From: Lachnospiraceae bacterium
GTDB lineage: Bacteria; Bacillota; Clostridia; Lachnospirales; Lachnospiraceae
NCBI GenBank assembly: GCA_030825115.1
Contig: JAPJQL010000031.1
Location: 1 to 43,051 of the forward strand
Direction of reading: 5' to 3'
DNA length: 43,051 nt
Shown: piece by piece, positions 13,935 to 22,170 of the stretch
How the letters are laid out: each line of letters opens with the position of its first letter
Numbering within the stretch: position 1 is the first letter of the stretch
The notes under the pieces: generated by a model
What the model was told of the DNA's origin: nothing
Database searches by the model: none
The model's input: the letters and a program-made list of their open reading frames with translations, nothing else
Translations under genes and position numbers: made by a program

Positions 13935-15764
13935 TTATCTGCCGCCCGCTTTACCAAACAGTTTCGCTTTATGCTCCGGTGCATGGACCATCAGGTTGTA
14001 GCGTTCATTGCCGCATTTATAAAGGCACACGCCTCTCTGTGGGTAGCGGATCAGGTTATATTCACTGTCCTCCAGTTGCAAAGTATCCGTATAAAACTTG
14101 GCATCAATGCTTCCGGCATTGAATAAAAACTGATGGGTAGGGATGGAAAACAAAGGCTTTGTATACTCACGGACACCTTCCAGATTGAAATCCTCCAGGT
14201 TCTGGCTGGCGATGATAACTGCCGAATCCTTTTTGCGGACACGCTTTTCAAAGTTGCGGACATACTCCACTGCAGTCAGGTTCGACAAAAACAGATAGAA
14301 CTCATCCAGGCTGGCCACCGTATTGCCCTCAGTCAACAGTTCGTTGGACATAAAAGATAGCGTGTTAAACAGCAGGGAATCCTTCAGGCTCCTGCTGGCC
14401 TGCAGAAGCCCTTTGACGCCAAAGGTTACAAAACTGGAATCCGTGATATTGGTATGACCGTTAAAAAACTTACTCTCAGAACCCACGCACATGGAGTTTA
14501 ATCCCAGCAGGATGCTCTGGAGCATTTCAGCTGTATAGAGCTGTCGCTTCTTCTCATCAAACTCTTTATATTCCTTCTCAATCAGGGTATATAAATCCGC
14601 AAGGACAGGGTATTCCTGCGGTCCCAGCCGTGTAAAGTCTGTCTGGTCGGTCATTCCCCATCCGGCATACAGCTTCTGGAGCATAATCTCAATCACATCA
14701 ATTTCCCGGTCACTAAAGTCCTTATAGGTGCGGAAGAAATCCTTTAAGAAGCTGATATGCTGGGAAAGTCTGGCCCGGATGCGGAAGGTCTGGGGAGCCT
14801 CCATGTCCTCCGGGCTTCCCGCATCATCCCATATTTTCGGTTCCAGAGGATTGATCAGGTACTCGCCGGACATCAAATCGATAAAACAGCCGCCCAGATT
14901 GTTGGTCAGATCCTCGTACTCCATCTCCGGGTCAAGGGCGCAGACCTTCATGCCTGCCTCCCGCATATTGGTCAGCAGGAGCTTCAATAAATAGCTCTTG
15001 CCCTGACCGGAGTTTCCAAGGATCAGGATATTGGCATTGGTCTTATCATCCGCCCGGCGGTTGAAATCCACCAGCACGTTGCTTCCAAACTTATCCCTGC
15101 CAATATAAAATCCATGTGGATCCGTCTTGCCGCTGTAGTTAAAGGGATACAGATTTGCCACGCTGCTGGCCGGCAGCACACGCTCGAACTGATCCCGGAA
15201 CAGATTAAAGCCGGTAGGCATGACGCACTGGAATCCCTGTTGCTGGCGCAGCATCAGCCGGTCTACGTTCAGCTTGGAGCGGATCAGCTCTGTCAGCACC
15301 TCCGTCTGCAGTAATTTCAGCTGATCCAGGTCATGGGCGCACAGTTCCAGATAAACCGCCGTATGCAGAAGCGGTTCCCGGTTCCGGTGCATCTGCGCCA
15401 CAATCGTAGCTACGTCCTGCAGATTGGATTCTGCCTGCACCGTCTGCTGTAAGTCGTTTGTATTGCTCCTGTCCATGCGGTTTTTATTGGCGGCGTTGCT
15501 GATGATCTTCTTTTCCTCCACAGGAGTCACATGGCGAGTATAAATCCGCAGGGTAACACCGTCCTTCTCCCCCAGATGGGACAGGATTGCCTGCTCATCC
15601 GTGGCTGTGGGGTATTCTCTCAGCGCCCACACACAGCGGTAAGTGTTGCCGCAGATGAAATGGTCGGTTTCAAATTTAATGACGGAGGGGGCGATCATAT
15701 CCAGAAAGGTCTGGATACGCACATCCTCCGGGGATGCTGCCTGGGCAGCTTTCGTTTTTCTCAA
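13935..15764 (-). CDS. virB4: VirB4-like conjugation ATPase (CD1110-type)
   Basis: The cytoplasmic ATPase that powers the type IV channel; 609 residues. The Walker A motif is GNSGQGKS at 250-257, Walker B is in TVASLDEFYLFLS, and the arginine-bearing IIASQNLEDF segment follows, all in VirB4/TrbE order. The start is TTG at 15764, because AGGAGG lies seven bases upstream; upstream codons in frame have no ribosome-binding site. The protein is shorter than classical VirB4 because much of the usual N-terminal domain seems to be supplied by the separate 16104-16697 gene. It lies 14 bases upstream of the amidoligase gene. Confidence 0.92.
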   Translation of the reverse strand: MRKTKAAQAASPEDVRIQTFLDMIAPSVIKFETDHFICGNTYRCVWALREYPTATDEQAILSHLGEKDGVTLRIYTRHVTPVEEKKIISNAANKNRMDRSNTNDLQQTVQAESNLQDVATIVAQMHRNREPLLHTAVYLELCAHDLDQLKLLQTEVLTELIRSKLNVDRLMLRQQQGFQCVMPTGFNLFRDQFERVLPASSVANLYPFNYSGKTDPHGFYIGRDKFGSNVLVDFNRRADDKTNANILILGNSGQGKSYLLKLLLTNMREAGMKVCALDPEMEYEDLTNNLGGCFIDLMSGEYLINPLEPKIWDDAGSPEDMEAPQTFRIRARLSQHISFLKDFFRTYKDFSDREIDVIEIMLQKLYAGWGMTDQTDFTRLGPQEYPVLADLYTLIEKEYKEFDEKKRQLYTAEMLQSILLGLNSMCVGSESKFFNGHTNITDSSFVTFGVKGLLQASRSLKDSLLFNTLSFMSNELLTEGNTVASLDEFYLFLSNLTAVEYVRNFEKRVRKKDSAVIIASQNLEDFNLEGVREYTKPLFSIPTHQFLFNAGSIDAKFYTDTLQLEDSEYNLIRYPQRGVCLYKCGNERYNLMVHAPEHKAKLFGKAGGR

Positions 15765-15832
15765 ATAGACACCTCCTGTATTTTGCGCATACAAATACCG
15801 GATACATTTCTGCATCCGGCACCTGCTCATAA

Positions 15833-16048
15833 TTATTTGGTTTCTTTTTCTGATGATTCCTTTTGTCGCTGTTCTGCAAGAATGGTCTTTGTTTCCTCCA
15901 GCGTCAGTGTACTACCGGATAGCGCCATAGAATCATAGATAAATTGATCCTCAAATTCTTGTTCCATATGCTCCAGCAGTTCTCTTGATATTGTTTCCTC
16001 TTTCTGGTCAAACAGTTCTTTCTTGTGCTGCAATCTCTCATAGTCCAT
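15833..16048 (-). CDS. Stand-alone Fic N-terminal fragment
   Basis: A 71-residue protein resembling the N-terminal helices of Fic AMP-transferases. The segment FEDQFIYDSMALSGSTLTLE matches the helix that normally reads SNAIEGNTLTL. In full Fic proteins that helix carries the inhibitory S/T-x-x-x-E-G/N motif; here the Glu is replaced by Ser (S-M-A-L-S-G). No HPFxxGNG catalytic domain follows; virB4 starts 69 bases downstream. It could be a relic or a separate antitoxin-like peptide. The start is ATG at 16048 after AAAGGACGGG. Confidence 0.6.
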   Translation of the reverse strand: MDYERLQHKKELFDQKEETISRELLEHMEQEFEDQFIYDSMALSGSTLTLEETKTILAEQRQKESSEKETK

Positions 16049-16103
16049 AGGTTATCCCGTCCTTTCAGACACAAGATACCATAAATCAGCACACTTTGAA
16101 ACC

Positions 16104-16697
16104 TTAATCATCCGGGATAATCCAGCGCTCGCCATCGAAGTCCTCAAAACGTTCCGTTGTGACATTCTGCTCATAATAAACAGCCAGAATCCGCTTGATA
16201 TCCTCGCTGTCCGCCCGCTTTACGGAGAATCCCTGCTCCTTTAGGGATTTCTCAATACGAGAAAGATAGGGAAGCACCTCGGACTCCTTTTCTCCCCGAA
16301 GACGCACAATGATGAGAAATTCGCGGGCTGTTGCCATCTGTACCTGAATACGGTCTAAGTGAGTCTGGTCTTTCTCCAGAAGCTTTCGCACAATGGGATT
16401 GTCCTCCTGTTCCATCCGTGACCGCAGGAAAGACTTGTTATCCTCGAAGCTCTCCCTGCTGTTTAAGCACAGCATTTCAATCTCGGCTACGCCTTTCAAA
16501 ACCGTCATCAGCGCATAAATCCTGGCGCCAACACTGGCCTCCGACAGCACAGAAATGTTTGAGGGTTTCACAATGAAATACACCAGCTCGCCTTCCTTAT
16601 AGGTCACAAGGCTGTAATCAGTGATTGCCATGGCTCCGATGAGCTGACGGGTGGAGGCTTTCTGCTTCGCCTCTTTCTTCTCTGCTTTTCTGCTCAC
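16104..16697 (-). CDS. VirB4 N-terminal-domain-like / TraC-type conjugation protein
   Basis: A 197-residue cytosolic protein. SNISVLSEASVGARIYALMT and FLIIVRLRGEKESEVLPYL resemble the alpha/beta N-terminal domain of VirB4/TrbE proteins, and it lies directly between prgI and virB4, so it probably completes the VirB4 particle. The start is GTG at 16697, eight bases after GGAGG; that GTG overlaps the TGA of prgI (GTGA), so the two are translationally coupled. No Walker motifs are present. Confidence 0.65.
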   Translation of the reverse strand: MSRKAEKKEAKQKASTRQLIGAMAITDYSLVTYKEGELVYFIVKPSNISVLSEASVGARIYALMTVLKGVAEIEMLCLNSRESFEDNKSFLRSRMEQEDNPIVRKLLEKDQTHLDRIQVQMATAREFLIIVRLRGEKESEVLPYLSRIEKSLKEQGFSVKRADSEDIKRILAVYYEQNVTTERFEDFDGERWIIPDD

Positions 16698-16975
16698 GCT
16701 CCGTACCTCCATTCAAAAAGCTGTTGCCTGGTAAAGAAAAAACCGCAGGCATATCTGATAAAGTCCATGATGCTGGTATCCTCAAAGCGGATCGTCAGAA
16801 AGGCATAAACTGCCGTCACCACAATGGGCGGAAAGAAATTTGCCTGTGTCAGTGCAAGGATCGATACCAGCGCGCACACACCGATGATGCCGATATCCCG
16901 AAGCTGCCAGATCCACAGGGTTGCTTTGGACTTCAGGTTGTCAGGGTAAATATACATAGCTTGCTTCACCTCCAA
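16694..16975 (-). CDS. prgI: PrgI family membrane protein
   Basis: A 93-residue inner-membrane component of Gram-positive type IV secretion (VirB3-like position). It begins MYIYPDNLKSKATLWIWQLRD after a short leader, then has two membrane segments (IGIIGVCALVSILALT and PIVVTAVYAFLTI) and ends with the conserved FTRQQLFEWRYG. The overlap with the downstream gene and the adjacent virB4 confirm its role. The start used is ATG at 16975. Confidence 0.9.
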   Translation of the reverse strand: MEVKQAMYIYPDNLKSKATLWIWQLRDIGIIGVCALVSILALTQANFFPPIVVTAVYAFLTIRFEDTSIMDFIRYACGFFFTRQQLFEWRYGA

Positions 16976-16982
16976 GGAAGAA

Positions 16983-17007
16983 CCGCCAGGGCTTTTGGCT
17001 CTGGCGG
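16983..17007 (-). terminator. Intergenic hairpin before prgI
   Basis: CCGCCAG and CTGGCGG form a strong stem. On the minus strand it is followed by TTCTTCC rather than a clean T-run. It lies between the double ribbon-helix-helix gene and prgI, so it is a partial terminator or an mRNA processing/stability element that lowers prgI expression. Confidence 0.5.
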
Positions 17008-17025
17008 CTTTAGATGGTTTTATAA

Positions 17026-17373
17026 TTATTCATTTTCTGTTCCTGCTTCATCCGGCTGCTCGTTTCCTACCGGCTCTGCCTGGTCTGCTTTCTGTGCCAG
17101 CGCCTGTTCAATCAGACCGATGACAAACTCTTTCTGGCTCTGTCCTGTAAGTTTTAAGTGTTCTTTAATCCTTGCGAACAGTTCCTCCGATACCTGAAAT
17201 GCCAGTGTCCTTGTTCCGTTTGCCATAATTTTTTCCCCTTTCTCAAAGTGTTCTTTGATGATCATTTCGACATACTCGTTCAGCTTCAGCCCCATCTGTT
17301 CCTGTTCCTCACGCACTCTGGTGTGGACTTCTTCCGGAATCATGGCGCATAAATTTTTACGTTTGATTTCCAT
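17026..17373 (-). CDS. Tandem ribbon-helix-helix protein
   Basis: A 115-residue protein with two short DNA-binding modules in tandem. The first is KRKNLCAMIPEEVHTRVREE with LNEYVEMIIKEHF. The second is TRTLAFQVSEELFARIKEHL with SQKEFVIGLIEQAL. Both fit the Arc-like beta-helix-helix pattern; an acidic tail follows. One chain could therefore act like a preformed dimer. It probably regulates the T4SS operon or binds oriT. The start is ATG at 17373 with AGGAG upstream; an extension to 17421 has no ribosome-binding site. Confidence 0.7.
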   Translation of the reverse strand: MEIKRKNLCAMIPEEVHTRVREEQEQMGLKLNEYVEMIIKEHFEKGEKIMANGTRTLAFQVSEELFARIKEHLKLTGQSQKEFVIGLIEQALAQKADQAEPVGNEQPDEAGTENE

Positions 17374-17487
17374 AAAATAAGGCTCCTTCCTTTCTTTTTT
17401 GTACCCCAAGTATATCGACAATGTGATGGAATAGCTATGACCATACCCAACAAGGATTGCTTCCGAAACGAAGCAGATGTACCAATG

Positions 17488-19419
17488 TTATAGAAAGTCA
17501 GGGCATTCCTCCCTGATCCTGCGTAAAAAGTAAGCGATGCCGCGCAGGACAAAGTCCACACACGGAATCGCTACACTGTTTCCCAATGCTTTATAGCGGG
17601 CGCTGTCCGAGGCACTGGGGATATCCGTCCAGCCATCGGGAAAGCCCTGAAGCCTCTCACACTCCAGAGGAGTCAGGCGGCGGATCAGGTTCCGGTTCTC
17701 CACAACACACTTGTCCTGATCTACATACTGGTTATTGATCCCTTTGCCATCATCCATGCACAGCGTGCCAACGATCTGTTGATAAGGCTGGGCAATCAGG
17801 TCTGTGGCATCCTTATGCTGTCTGGCACTCTGTGTGGCAGACACTTCGTTTTCTAAAAATTCATCACTTCTCTGGCGGGAAAATACCGCATGACGGTCCA
17901 TCCCAGTCAGTGTATAAGCGATATCCGCCTGAAATCCAAACCCGTTCCCTCCGTTCTCCGGCTGGCGGTCTATGATGTTCCCTGCGATACAGAAGCTCTC
18001 CGCCTCCTGCGAAACCAGCGGGACATTATTTCCTCCCGTCCCATAGCGGGCGGACATGGTGGGGGCAACCGCATGGGGACCCGTGTACCGTGAATCGATA
18101 CCATGGTTTTCAAACAGTACCGGCTGGTTGTTTCCACTCATCCCTGCTGCTGCGGTAATGGCCGGACACACACCAACGCCAATCTCTGCACCTCCCTGCT
18201 GGGTAGCCAGCACCAATGGCTGATGCCCATGCTCCTGGGCGCGGAGCGTTCCGGAAACATCTTCTGAACATTCCATTACGCTGCCGCCCTGATCGTTCAA
18301 GCACAGAATACAGGGATACCCCTGCCCTGCCTGTCCGCTTCCACCGCAAAGAGATGTGTGAACCTCCGGTGTCAAAAAACAGTCACCGTTTCCTTTGCTT
18401 ATCACACCCGCCGTATATGTCTGCGGCACCAGCGGCGGATGCCCGCCCATGCCTGCCCGCAGGGTGGGTGTTACTTCTTCCAGCACATCCAGCCGTTCTC
18501 CGCCCTGATCGTTCAGACATAGCAGAGGCTGCGTGTCTTTTTTCTCTGAGATAAACGTCTGCATCTGCATATTTCGGGTTGCTAACAGCGCACCGGAAAC
18601 ACCGCCCAGGTCGATGGTTTCCTCTCTCTGGTTGATGTGAAACGCAAAGATTTCCCTGTTTTCTTTTTCTGCTGTTATGCCTTTTGCCCCGACTGTATCA
18701 TCAGGGCTTCCCTGAGCTGGGGCGGCAGTTCCTTGCCCCTCTTTTCCGACCTCCGCAGGATTCCCAAACAGGCTTTCCTGCTTAAATAATATTTCAGGTG
18801 CGGTGAGTCCTCCAAAATCTGCGACAAGGAAGATACGACGGCGACGCTGGGCGACTCCCCAGTATTGAGCGTCGAGTACTCTCCAAGCCAGGCTGAAGTG
18901 GTTTCCCAGAATGATTCCCCCAGCAGATTCCCAGCGCCCGGAGTCAGGTCGAGGAACATGACAGGCGCCATCCTTAATGCGGACAATTTCTTCGAGGACC
19001 GCCCGGAAATCTTCGCCTTCTGCGGAAGAGAAGGCTCCGGGGACGTTTTCCCACACCATGTATCGAGGTCGAACAAGGTGAGCTGGTACATTTCTTCGCT
19101 CATCTGCATCCCTCATTTCTTTTACGATTCTTACCTGTTCCATAAACAGGCCGGAGCGTTCTCCCGCAAGCCCCCGGCGATGCCCCGCCACCGATAAATC
19201 CTGACAGGGCGAGCCGCCGCAGATCACATCCACAGGCGGAAGCTTCCTGCCATCCAGCTTCGTGATATCCCCCACATGGGTCATGTCCGGGAACCGTATC
19301 CTGGTTACCTCCATGGGAAACGCTTCGATCTCGCTGGCCCATACAGGTGTAATCCCATAATGGGTGGCTGCCAGCGGAAACCCTCCGATCCCATCGAACA
19401 GGCTGCCCATCGTCAGCAT
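17488..19419 (-). CDS. C5-cytosine DNA methyltransferase with long repeat insert
   Basis: A 643-residue DNA (cytosine-5) methyltransferase. The motifs appear in order: motif I MGSLFDGIGGF, motif IV GGSPCQDLS (Cys72), motif VI WENVPGAF (124-126), motif VIII AQRRRRIFLV, and motifs IX-X RLTPLECERLQGFPD and YKALGNSVAIP at the end. Between VIII and IX, residues ~240-590 contain degenerate repeats around TLRAGMGGHPPLV and TLRAQEHGHQPLV, each next to LCLNDQGG, which take the place of a normal target-recognition domain. No restriction enzyme is adjacent, so it is probably a solitary protective methyltransferase. It overlaps the DUF4406 gene by seven bases. Another ORF is nested in it at 18675-19103. 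Confidence 0.88.
   Translation of the reverse strand: MLTMGSLFDGIGGFPLAATHYGITPVWASEIEAFPMEVTRIRFPDMTHVGDITKLDGRKLPPVDVICGGSPCQDLSVAGHRRGLAGERSGLFMEQVRIVKEMRDADERRNVPAHLVRPRYMVWENVPGAFSSAEGEDFRAVLEEIVRIKDGACHVPRPDSGRWESAGGIILGNHFSLAWRVLDAQYWGVAQRRRRIFLVADFGGLTAPEILFKQESLFGNPAEVGKEGQGTAAPAQGSPDDTVGAKGITAEKENREIFAFHINQREETIDLGGVSGALLATRNMQMQTFISEKKDTQPLLCLNDQGGERLDVLEEVTPTLRAGMGGHPPLVPQTYTAGVISKGNGDCFLTPEVHTSLCGGSGQAGQGYPCILCLNDQGGSVMECSEDVSGTLRAQEHGHQPLVLATQQGGAEIGVGVCPAITAAAGMSGNNQPVLFENHGIDSRYTGPHAVAPTMSARYGTGGNNVPLVSQEAESFCIAGNIIDRQPENGGNGFGFQADIAYTLTGMDRHAVFSRQRSDEFLENEVSATQSARQHKDATDLIAQPYQQIVGTLCMDDGKGINNQYVDQDKCVVENRNLIRRLTPLECERLQGFPDGWTDIPSASDSARYKALGNSVAIPCVDFVLRGIAYFLRRIREECPDFL
18675..19103 (-). 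CDS. Nested ORF inside the methyltransferase, other frame
   Basis: A 142-codon ORF on the same strand as the methyltransferase, in a different frame, within motifs VI-VIII. It starts with ATG at 19103 with GAGGG six bases upstream. Its sequence (YQLTLFDLDTWCGKTSPEPS, then SLSQILEDSPHLKYYLSRKA and GILRRSEKRGKELPPQL) looks like a real protein. From memory, it closely resembles small proteins annotated as separate genes in Clostridia phages, next to C5 methyltransferases. This would be a case of overprinting, where one DNA stretch codes for two proteins. The function is unknown. Confidence 0.5.
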   Translation of the reverse strand: MSEEMYQLTLFDLDTWCGKTSPEPSLPQKAKISGRSSKKLSALRMAPVMFLDLTPGAGNLLGESFWETTSAWLGEYSTLNTGESPSVAVVSSLSQILEDSPHLKYYLSRKACLGILRRSEKRGKELPPQLREALMIQSGQKA

Positions 19420-19775
19420 CCCATCACCATGGCATAGTTCTGCTCCGGCACTTCCAGAGAAATGTTAGGAAGCCTGCGTACCGGAATCCCCATCTGTCCG
19501 GCGGCGAAAATCTCTGCCTCCATCCCCTTTGAGATGTGCATCCCGCACACCCACAATTCATCGCAAGCTTCCAGCACCCGCAACCCCATTTGAAGTCCTA
19601 CTTCACGCTCCGCATGGATACCATCGTCCAAAAGCTGCGGATACAACAGATGCACCGCAATGGGGGTTGCCCCCTGCTCTATGGCATAGCGGCAGGCTGC
19701 TTTGGCAAACCGCACATTCTGCTCCACATCCCCTGCATAGGGGGATGCGATATAGACCAGTTTGTTATTGCTCAA
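19413..19775 (-). CDS. DUF4406-like nucleoside deoxyribosyltransferase-fold protein
   Basis: A 120-residue protein of the nucleoside 2-deoxyribosyltransferase-like superfamily (DUF4406 or a close relative). The start KLVYIASPYAG is the phosphate/sugar-binding loop, ELWVCGMHISKGMEAEI carries the usual acidic active-site region, and IPVRRL the final strand. Phages and elements often place it beside methyltransferase genes, where it may act on nucleotides. The start is TTG at 19775 with GAGGTGG upstream. It is translationally coupled to the methyltransferase gene. Confidence 0.75.
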   Translation of the reverse strand: MSNNKLVYIASPYAGDVEQNVRFAKAACRYAIEQGATPIAVHLLYPQLLDDGIHAEREVGLQMGLRVLEACDELWVCGMHISKGMEAEIFAAGQMGIPVRRLPNISLEVPEQNYAMVMGC

Positions 19776-19791
19776 TCTGTCACCACCTCTC

Positions 19792-20694
19792 TTATTTTGC
19801 TACCGTCTGCACAATGGTTCTGGTTAAATTAACCGCACCCTGTGCCGCATAGACCGCTCCCATCACATTGGCTCTGGTGGTGGTATCCAGACCGAACTGC
19901 CCCGCAATACGCGGAATTTCTCCGGCTGAAAGCATCAGTCCCAGCCCCAAAAGCGCCTGATCCTTGACCACCATCAGCCCGGCAACCAGTACCGTTGCCT
20001 GTAAAAATGCGGTCAGGCACAGACCGATGACCTGCTTGCTCCAGCTGACAAAACCGTCAATATAGCCACGCGGCACGCTGAACATATACAGGCTGCCAAC
20101 CGCAATCTGGATCAGTAAGATACCGCCCCGTTTTAAATTGGCGAAAAACACCTTGATAATGGCATAGCCCATGAGAATCAGGATGAATATCATCAGTACC
20201 GGGCTTGTAATGCTGGTCAGCCCGCCAAATACCCCGGAAGTGGCTGCAGCCTCCCAGGTACCTGCATCCTTCAAAGAATTCACAATGCCTGCTGCCACGG
20301 TTCCAAAATCGTCTCCCAATCCGGTGATGCCTGCCGTGAAGCTGCCCTGCAGTGATACGCATAACTTATAAAGTTCCACTGGTGCTGTAGTGAACAGGCT
20401 GACTGCCAAAAAACCTTTGATGGCATTGAGAGCGGTTTCCTTCACGCTGCCGCGCCCGGTCTGGTAATCAATTCCACATTCGAACACCGCCACCACAAGC
20501 CCTGTGACATAGAGCGCCCACGCCAGATAAGAAAAAAACAGAACGATTGACTGCACCCAGCTCATTGCGAACAGATCCGCTCCCATATTTCCCATCTGCA
20601 TAAAGAAGTCGCCTAAAAATCCAACAATCTGGCCATAGATCCAGTCGATGATCTGACCAAGCACCGTTTCGGCAACAAAGTCCCATATAAACAC
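19792..20694 (-). CDS. VirB6/TrbL-like membrane channel protein
   Basis: A 300-residue polytopic inner-membrane protein. At least five or six hydrophobic helices can be seen (for example SIVLFFSYLAWALYVTGLVVAVF, quoted in part: FFSYLAWALYVTGLVVAVF; and VLMIFILILMGYAIIKVFF). The C-terminal third has the amphipathic repeats of TrbL. It forms the membrane part of the T4SS channel with PrgI and VirB4. The start is GTG at 20694 after GGAGTGAGG. It precedes the DUF4406 gene by 16 bases. Confidence 0.85.
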   Translation of the reverse strand: MFIWDFVAETVLGQIIDWIYGQIVGFLGDFFMQMGNMGADLFAMSWVQSIVLFFSYLAWALYVTGLVVAVFECGIDYQTGRGSVKETALNAIKGFLAVSLFTTAPVELYKLCVSLQGSFTAGITGLGDDFGTVAAGIVNSLKDAGTWEAAATSGVFGGLTSITSPVLMIFILILMGYAIIKVFFANLKRGGILLIQIAVGSLYMFSVPRGYIDGFVSWSKQVIGLCLTAFLQATVLVAGLMVVKDQALLGLGLMLSAGEIPRIAGQFGLDTTTRANVMGAVYAAQGAVNLTRTIVQTVAK

Positions 20695-20741
20695 TTACGT
20701 TCCTCACTCCTTCCCGGCCAGGATACTGGCCTTAAGAGCTG

Positions 20742-21170
20742 TCAGCACATTTTCTGCCCCATCTGCGGCTCCTGTACCGGTTCCCGGAAAACATCCAGAT
20801 AAGTGCTGACCGCCTCTGTAAGCTGCCGATAATCTGCTTTTGTGGGCTGATACACATACCAGCTTACCTCTCCATATCCACTCCAGAGATGCGGCGCTAT
20901 TCCGTCTTTAAAGTTCGGATTGCTGACCTGCTTCCTGCCCCACAAATCACAGAACCGTATTACCATGTTGTCAATCGGTCCTTCATTCCGGTTCAGTAAC
21001 GTGACCTTCAGCCGGTCATAGTGATCTGCAACTCCACCTGTCTGAAAATTGATCTTTACCCGGATGTTATCCGTCAGCATGCCATAGCAGGTATTTCCAA
21101 CGATACGGGTTTCCTCAAACACTTTGTTATTTCCAAAGAGCTTATGAAGCTCCTGTTCAAAAACAGTCAT
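20742..21170 (-). CDS. Conserved element protein of unknown function
   Basis: A 142-residue soluble protein with motifs VKINFQTGGVADHYDRLKVT, NEGPIDNMVIRFCDLWG and WSGYGEVSWYVYQP. The pattern suggests a mixed alpha/beta domain. It recurs, from memory, next to VirB2-like genes of similar clostridial elements. No enzyme motif is visible. The start is ATG at 21170 (GGAGGGGTGTGTG upstream). It lies 47 bases upstream of virB6. Confidence 0.6.
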   Translation of the reverse strand: MTVFEQELHKLFGNNKVFEETRIVGNTCYGMLTDNIRVKINFQTGGVADHYDRLKVTLLNRNEGPIDNMVIRFCDLWGRKQVSNPNFKDGIAPHLWSGYGEVSWYVYQPTKADYRQLTEAVSTYLDVFREPVQEPQMGQKMC

Positions 21171-21185
21171 CACACACCCCTCCTG

Positions 21186-21719
21186 TTATCCCATGATCTG
21201 CCCATTTTCCGGCTGCTGTACGGTCAGCAAATCCATGGTATCTCCCGGCAATGCCAGAAGATTGTCCAGATGTTCCACCAGCGATGCCATATGCTCCTTC
21301 CATCTCTCCCAATCCTTCTTTTGAAACCAGCCGCCCCAGTCTCCTTTCTGCCTGGCATTTTCAACTGCACTCTGCAGCGTACCGGACAGATAATCCCTCA
21401 GCCATTGCAGTGCATCTTTCGATGCCTGAAAAGAAGTAAGGATGCCAAACTTCTTATCTTTGCCCACACCTTCATCCGGATAATCTAACCTGCTCAGGTC
21501 ATGATCTATGAGCTGAAACATCATCTCAGCCAGTGCCATGGGGCTTGTATGGGATATCCCCTCCGACACATCCGCAGGACGGTTCCAGCTATCCTGCTGT
21601 AACCGTTGTATCACAGCATCCAGTTCCAGCTTCCCATCCTTTGGCAGGCTTCTGCGGATGCAGCACACCGCATCCAGACCCGCATCCGATTCAAAGGCTG
21701 TAATTCCCCAGCATCCCAT
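21186..21719 (-). CDS. DUF4259-like protein
   Basis: A 177-residue protein starting MGCWGITAFESDAGLDAV, which fits the DUF4259 opening (MGxWGxxxFESDxGLD). The rest is helical and acidic, with many Asp and Trp residues. Immunity-type functions have been suggested for this family in polymorphic toxin loci, but nothing adjacent here is a clear toxin. The start is ATG at 21719 after AAAGGAGG. Confidence 0.65.
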   Translation of the reverse strand: MGCWGITAFESDAGLDAVCCIRRSLPKDGKLELDAVIQRLQQDSWNRPADVSEGISHTSPMALAEMMFQLIDHDLSRLDYPDEGVGKDKKFGILTSFQASKDALQWLRDYLSGTLQSAVENARQKGDWGGWFQKKDWERWKEHMASLVEHLDNLLALPGDTMDLLTVQQPENGQIMG

Positions 21720-21734
21720 TATTTTCTTCCTCCT

Positions 21735-22070
21735 TTACATTCCAAGAATCTGCCAGATATAAAGCGGGGCAGTCAGCGTAAACACTAGACAGGCGAACAG
21801 GATAGCGGGAGCCGCCCATTCAAACTGTCCATGTTTCCGATAATCAAAGTATGCGGTTCCAAGCTTCGCAAAAAAGAACACCGCAAGGATCAGGTCAATG
21901 GCAGGAAACACTACGTTGTCCACCACCGTCTTGATCTGCTGGGAAGCAGTATCCCAGGTTCCCTCAATGGCGCCCGCCACATCTCCGCTGGCTGCATAAG
22001 CAGGAACACCGCACACGCAGGTCATCAGCATAACTGCGCAGACGAGTAACAGAAGCTTCTTCATTTTCAT
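21735..22070 (-). CDS. VirB2-like pilin/channel subunit (DUF3852)
   Basis: A 111-residue protein with a clear signal peptide (MKMKKLLLLVCAVMLMT to about residue 26, cleavage after AYA). Two membrane helices follow (VVFPAIDLILAVFFFAKLG and PAILFACLVFTLTAPLYIW) with a short basic loop between them (FDYRKHGQ). This is the architecture of VirB2/TrbC pilins, matching DUF3852 of Firmicute elements. It would form the conjugative pilus or channel ring. The start is ATG at 22070 after AGGGAGAACC. Confidence 0.82.
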   Translation of the reverse strand: MKMKKLLLLVCAVMLMTCVCGVPAYAASGDVAGAIEGTWDTASQQIKTVVDNVVFPAIDLILAVFFFAKLGTAYFDYRKHGQFEWAAPAILFACLVFTLTAPLYIWQILGM

Positions 22071-22099
22071 TTAGGTTCTCCCTTCGTTTTTGATCGGGG

Positions 22100-22146
22100 A
22101 AAAAGAAAAGACCACAGAGCCGGTATTCGTTCCGGCTTTGCAGTCT
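22100..22146 (-). terminator. Terminator/attenuator upstream of the VirB2-like gene
   Basis: The arms 22109-22123 and 22132-22146 pair over 14 of 15 positions, and on the minus strand the stem is followed by TTTTCTTTTT (22100-22109). It lies between the ART-like gene and the VirB2-like gene, so it either ends the Tad-side transcript or allows only partial readthrough. Confidence 0.8.
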
Positions 22147-22170
22147 TTGTTCTTTTTCTGCTGTTATTTG

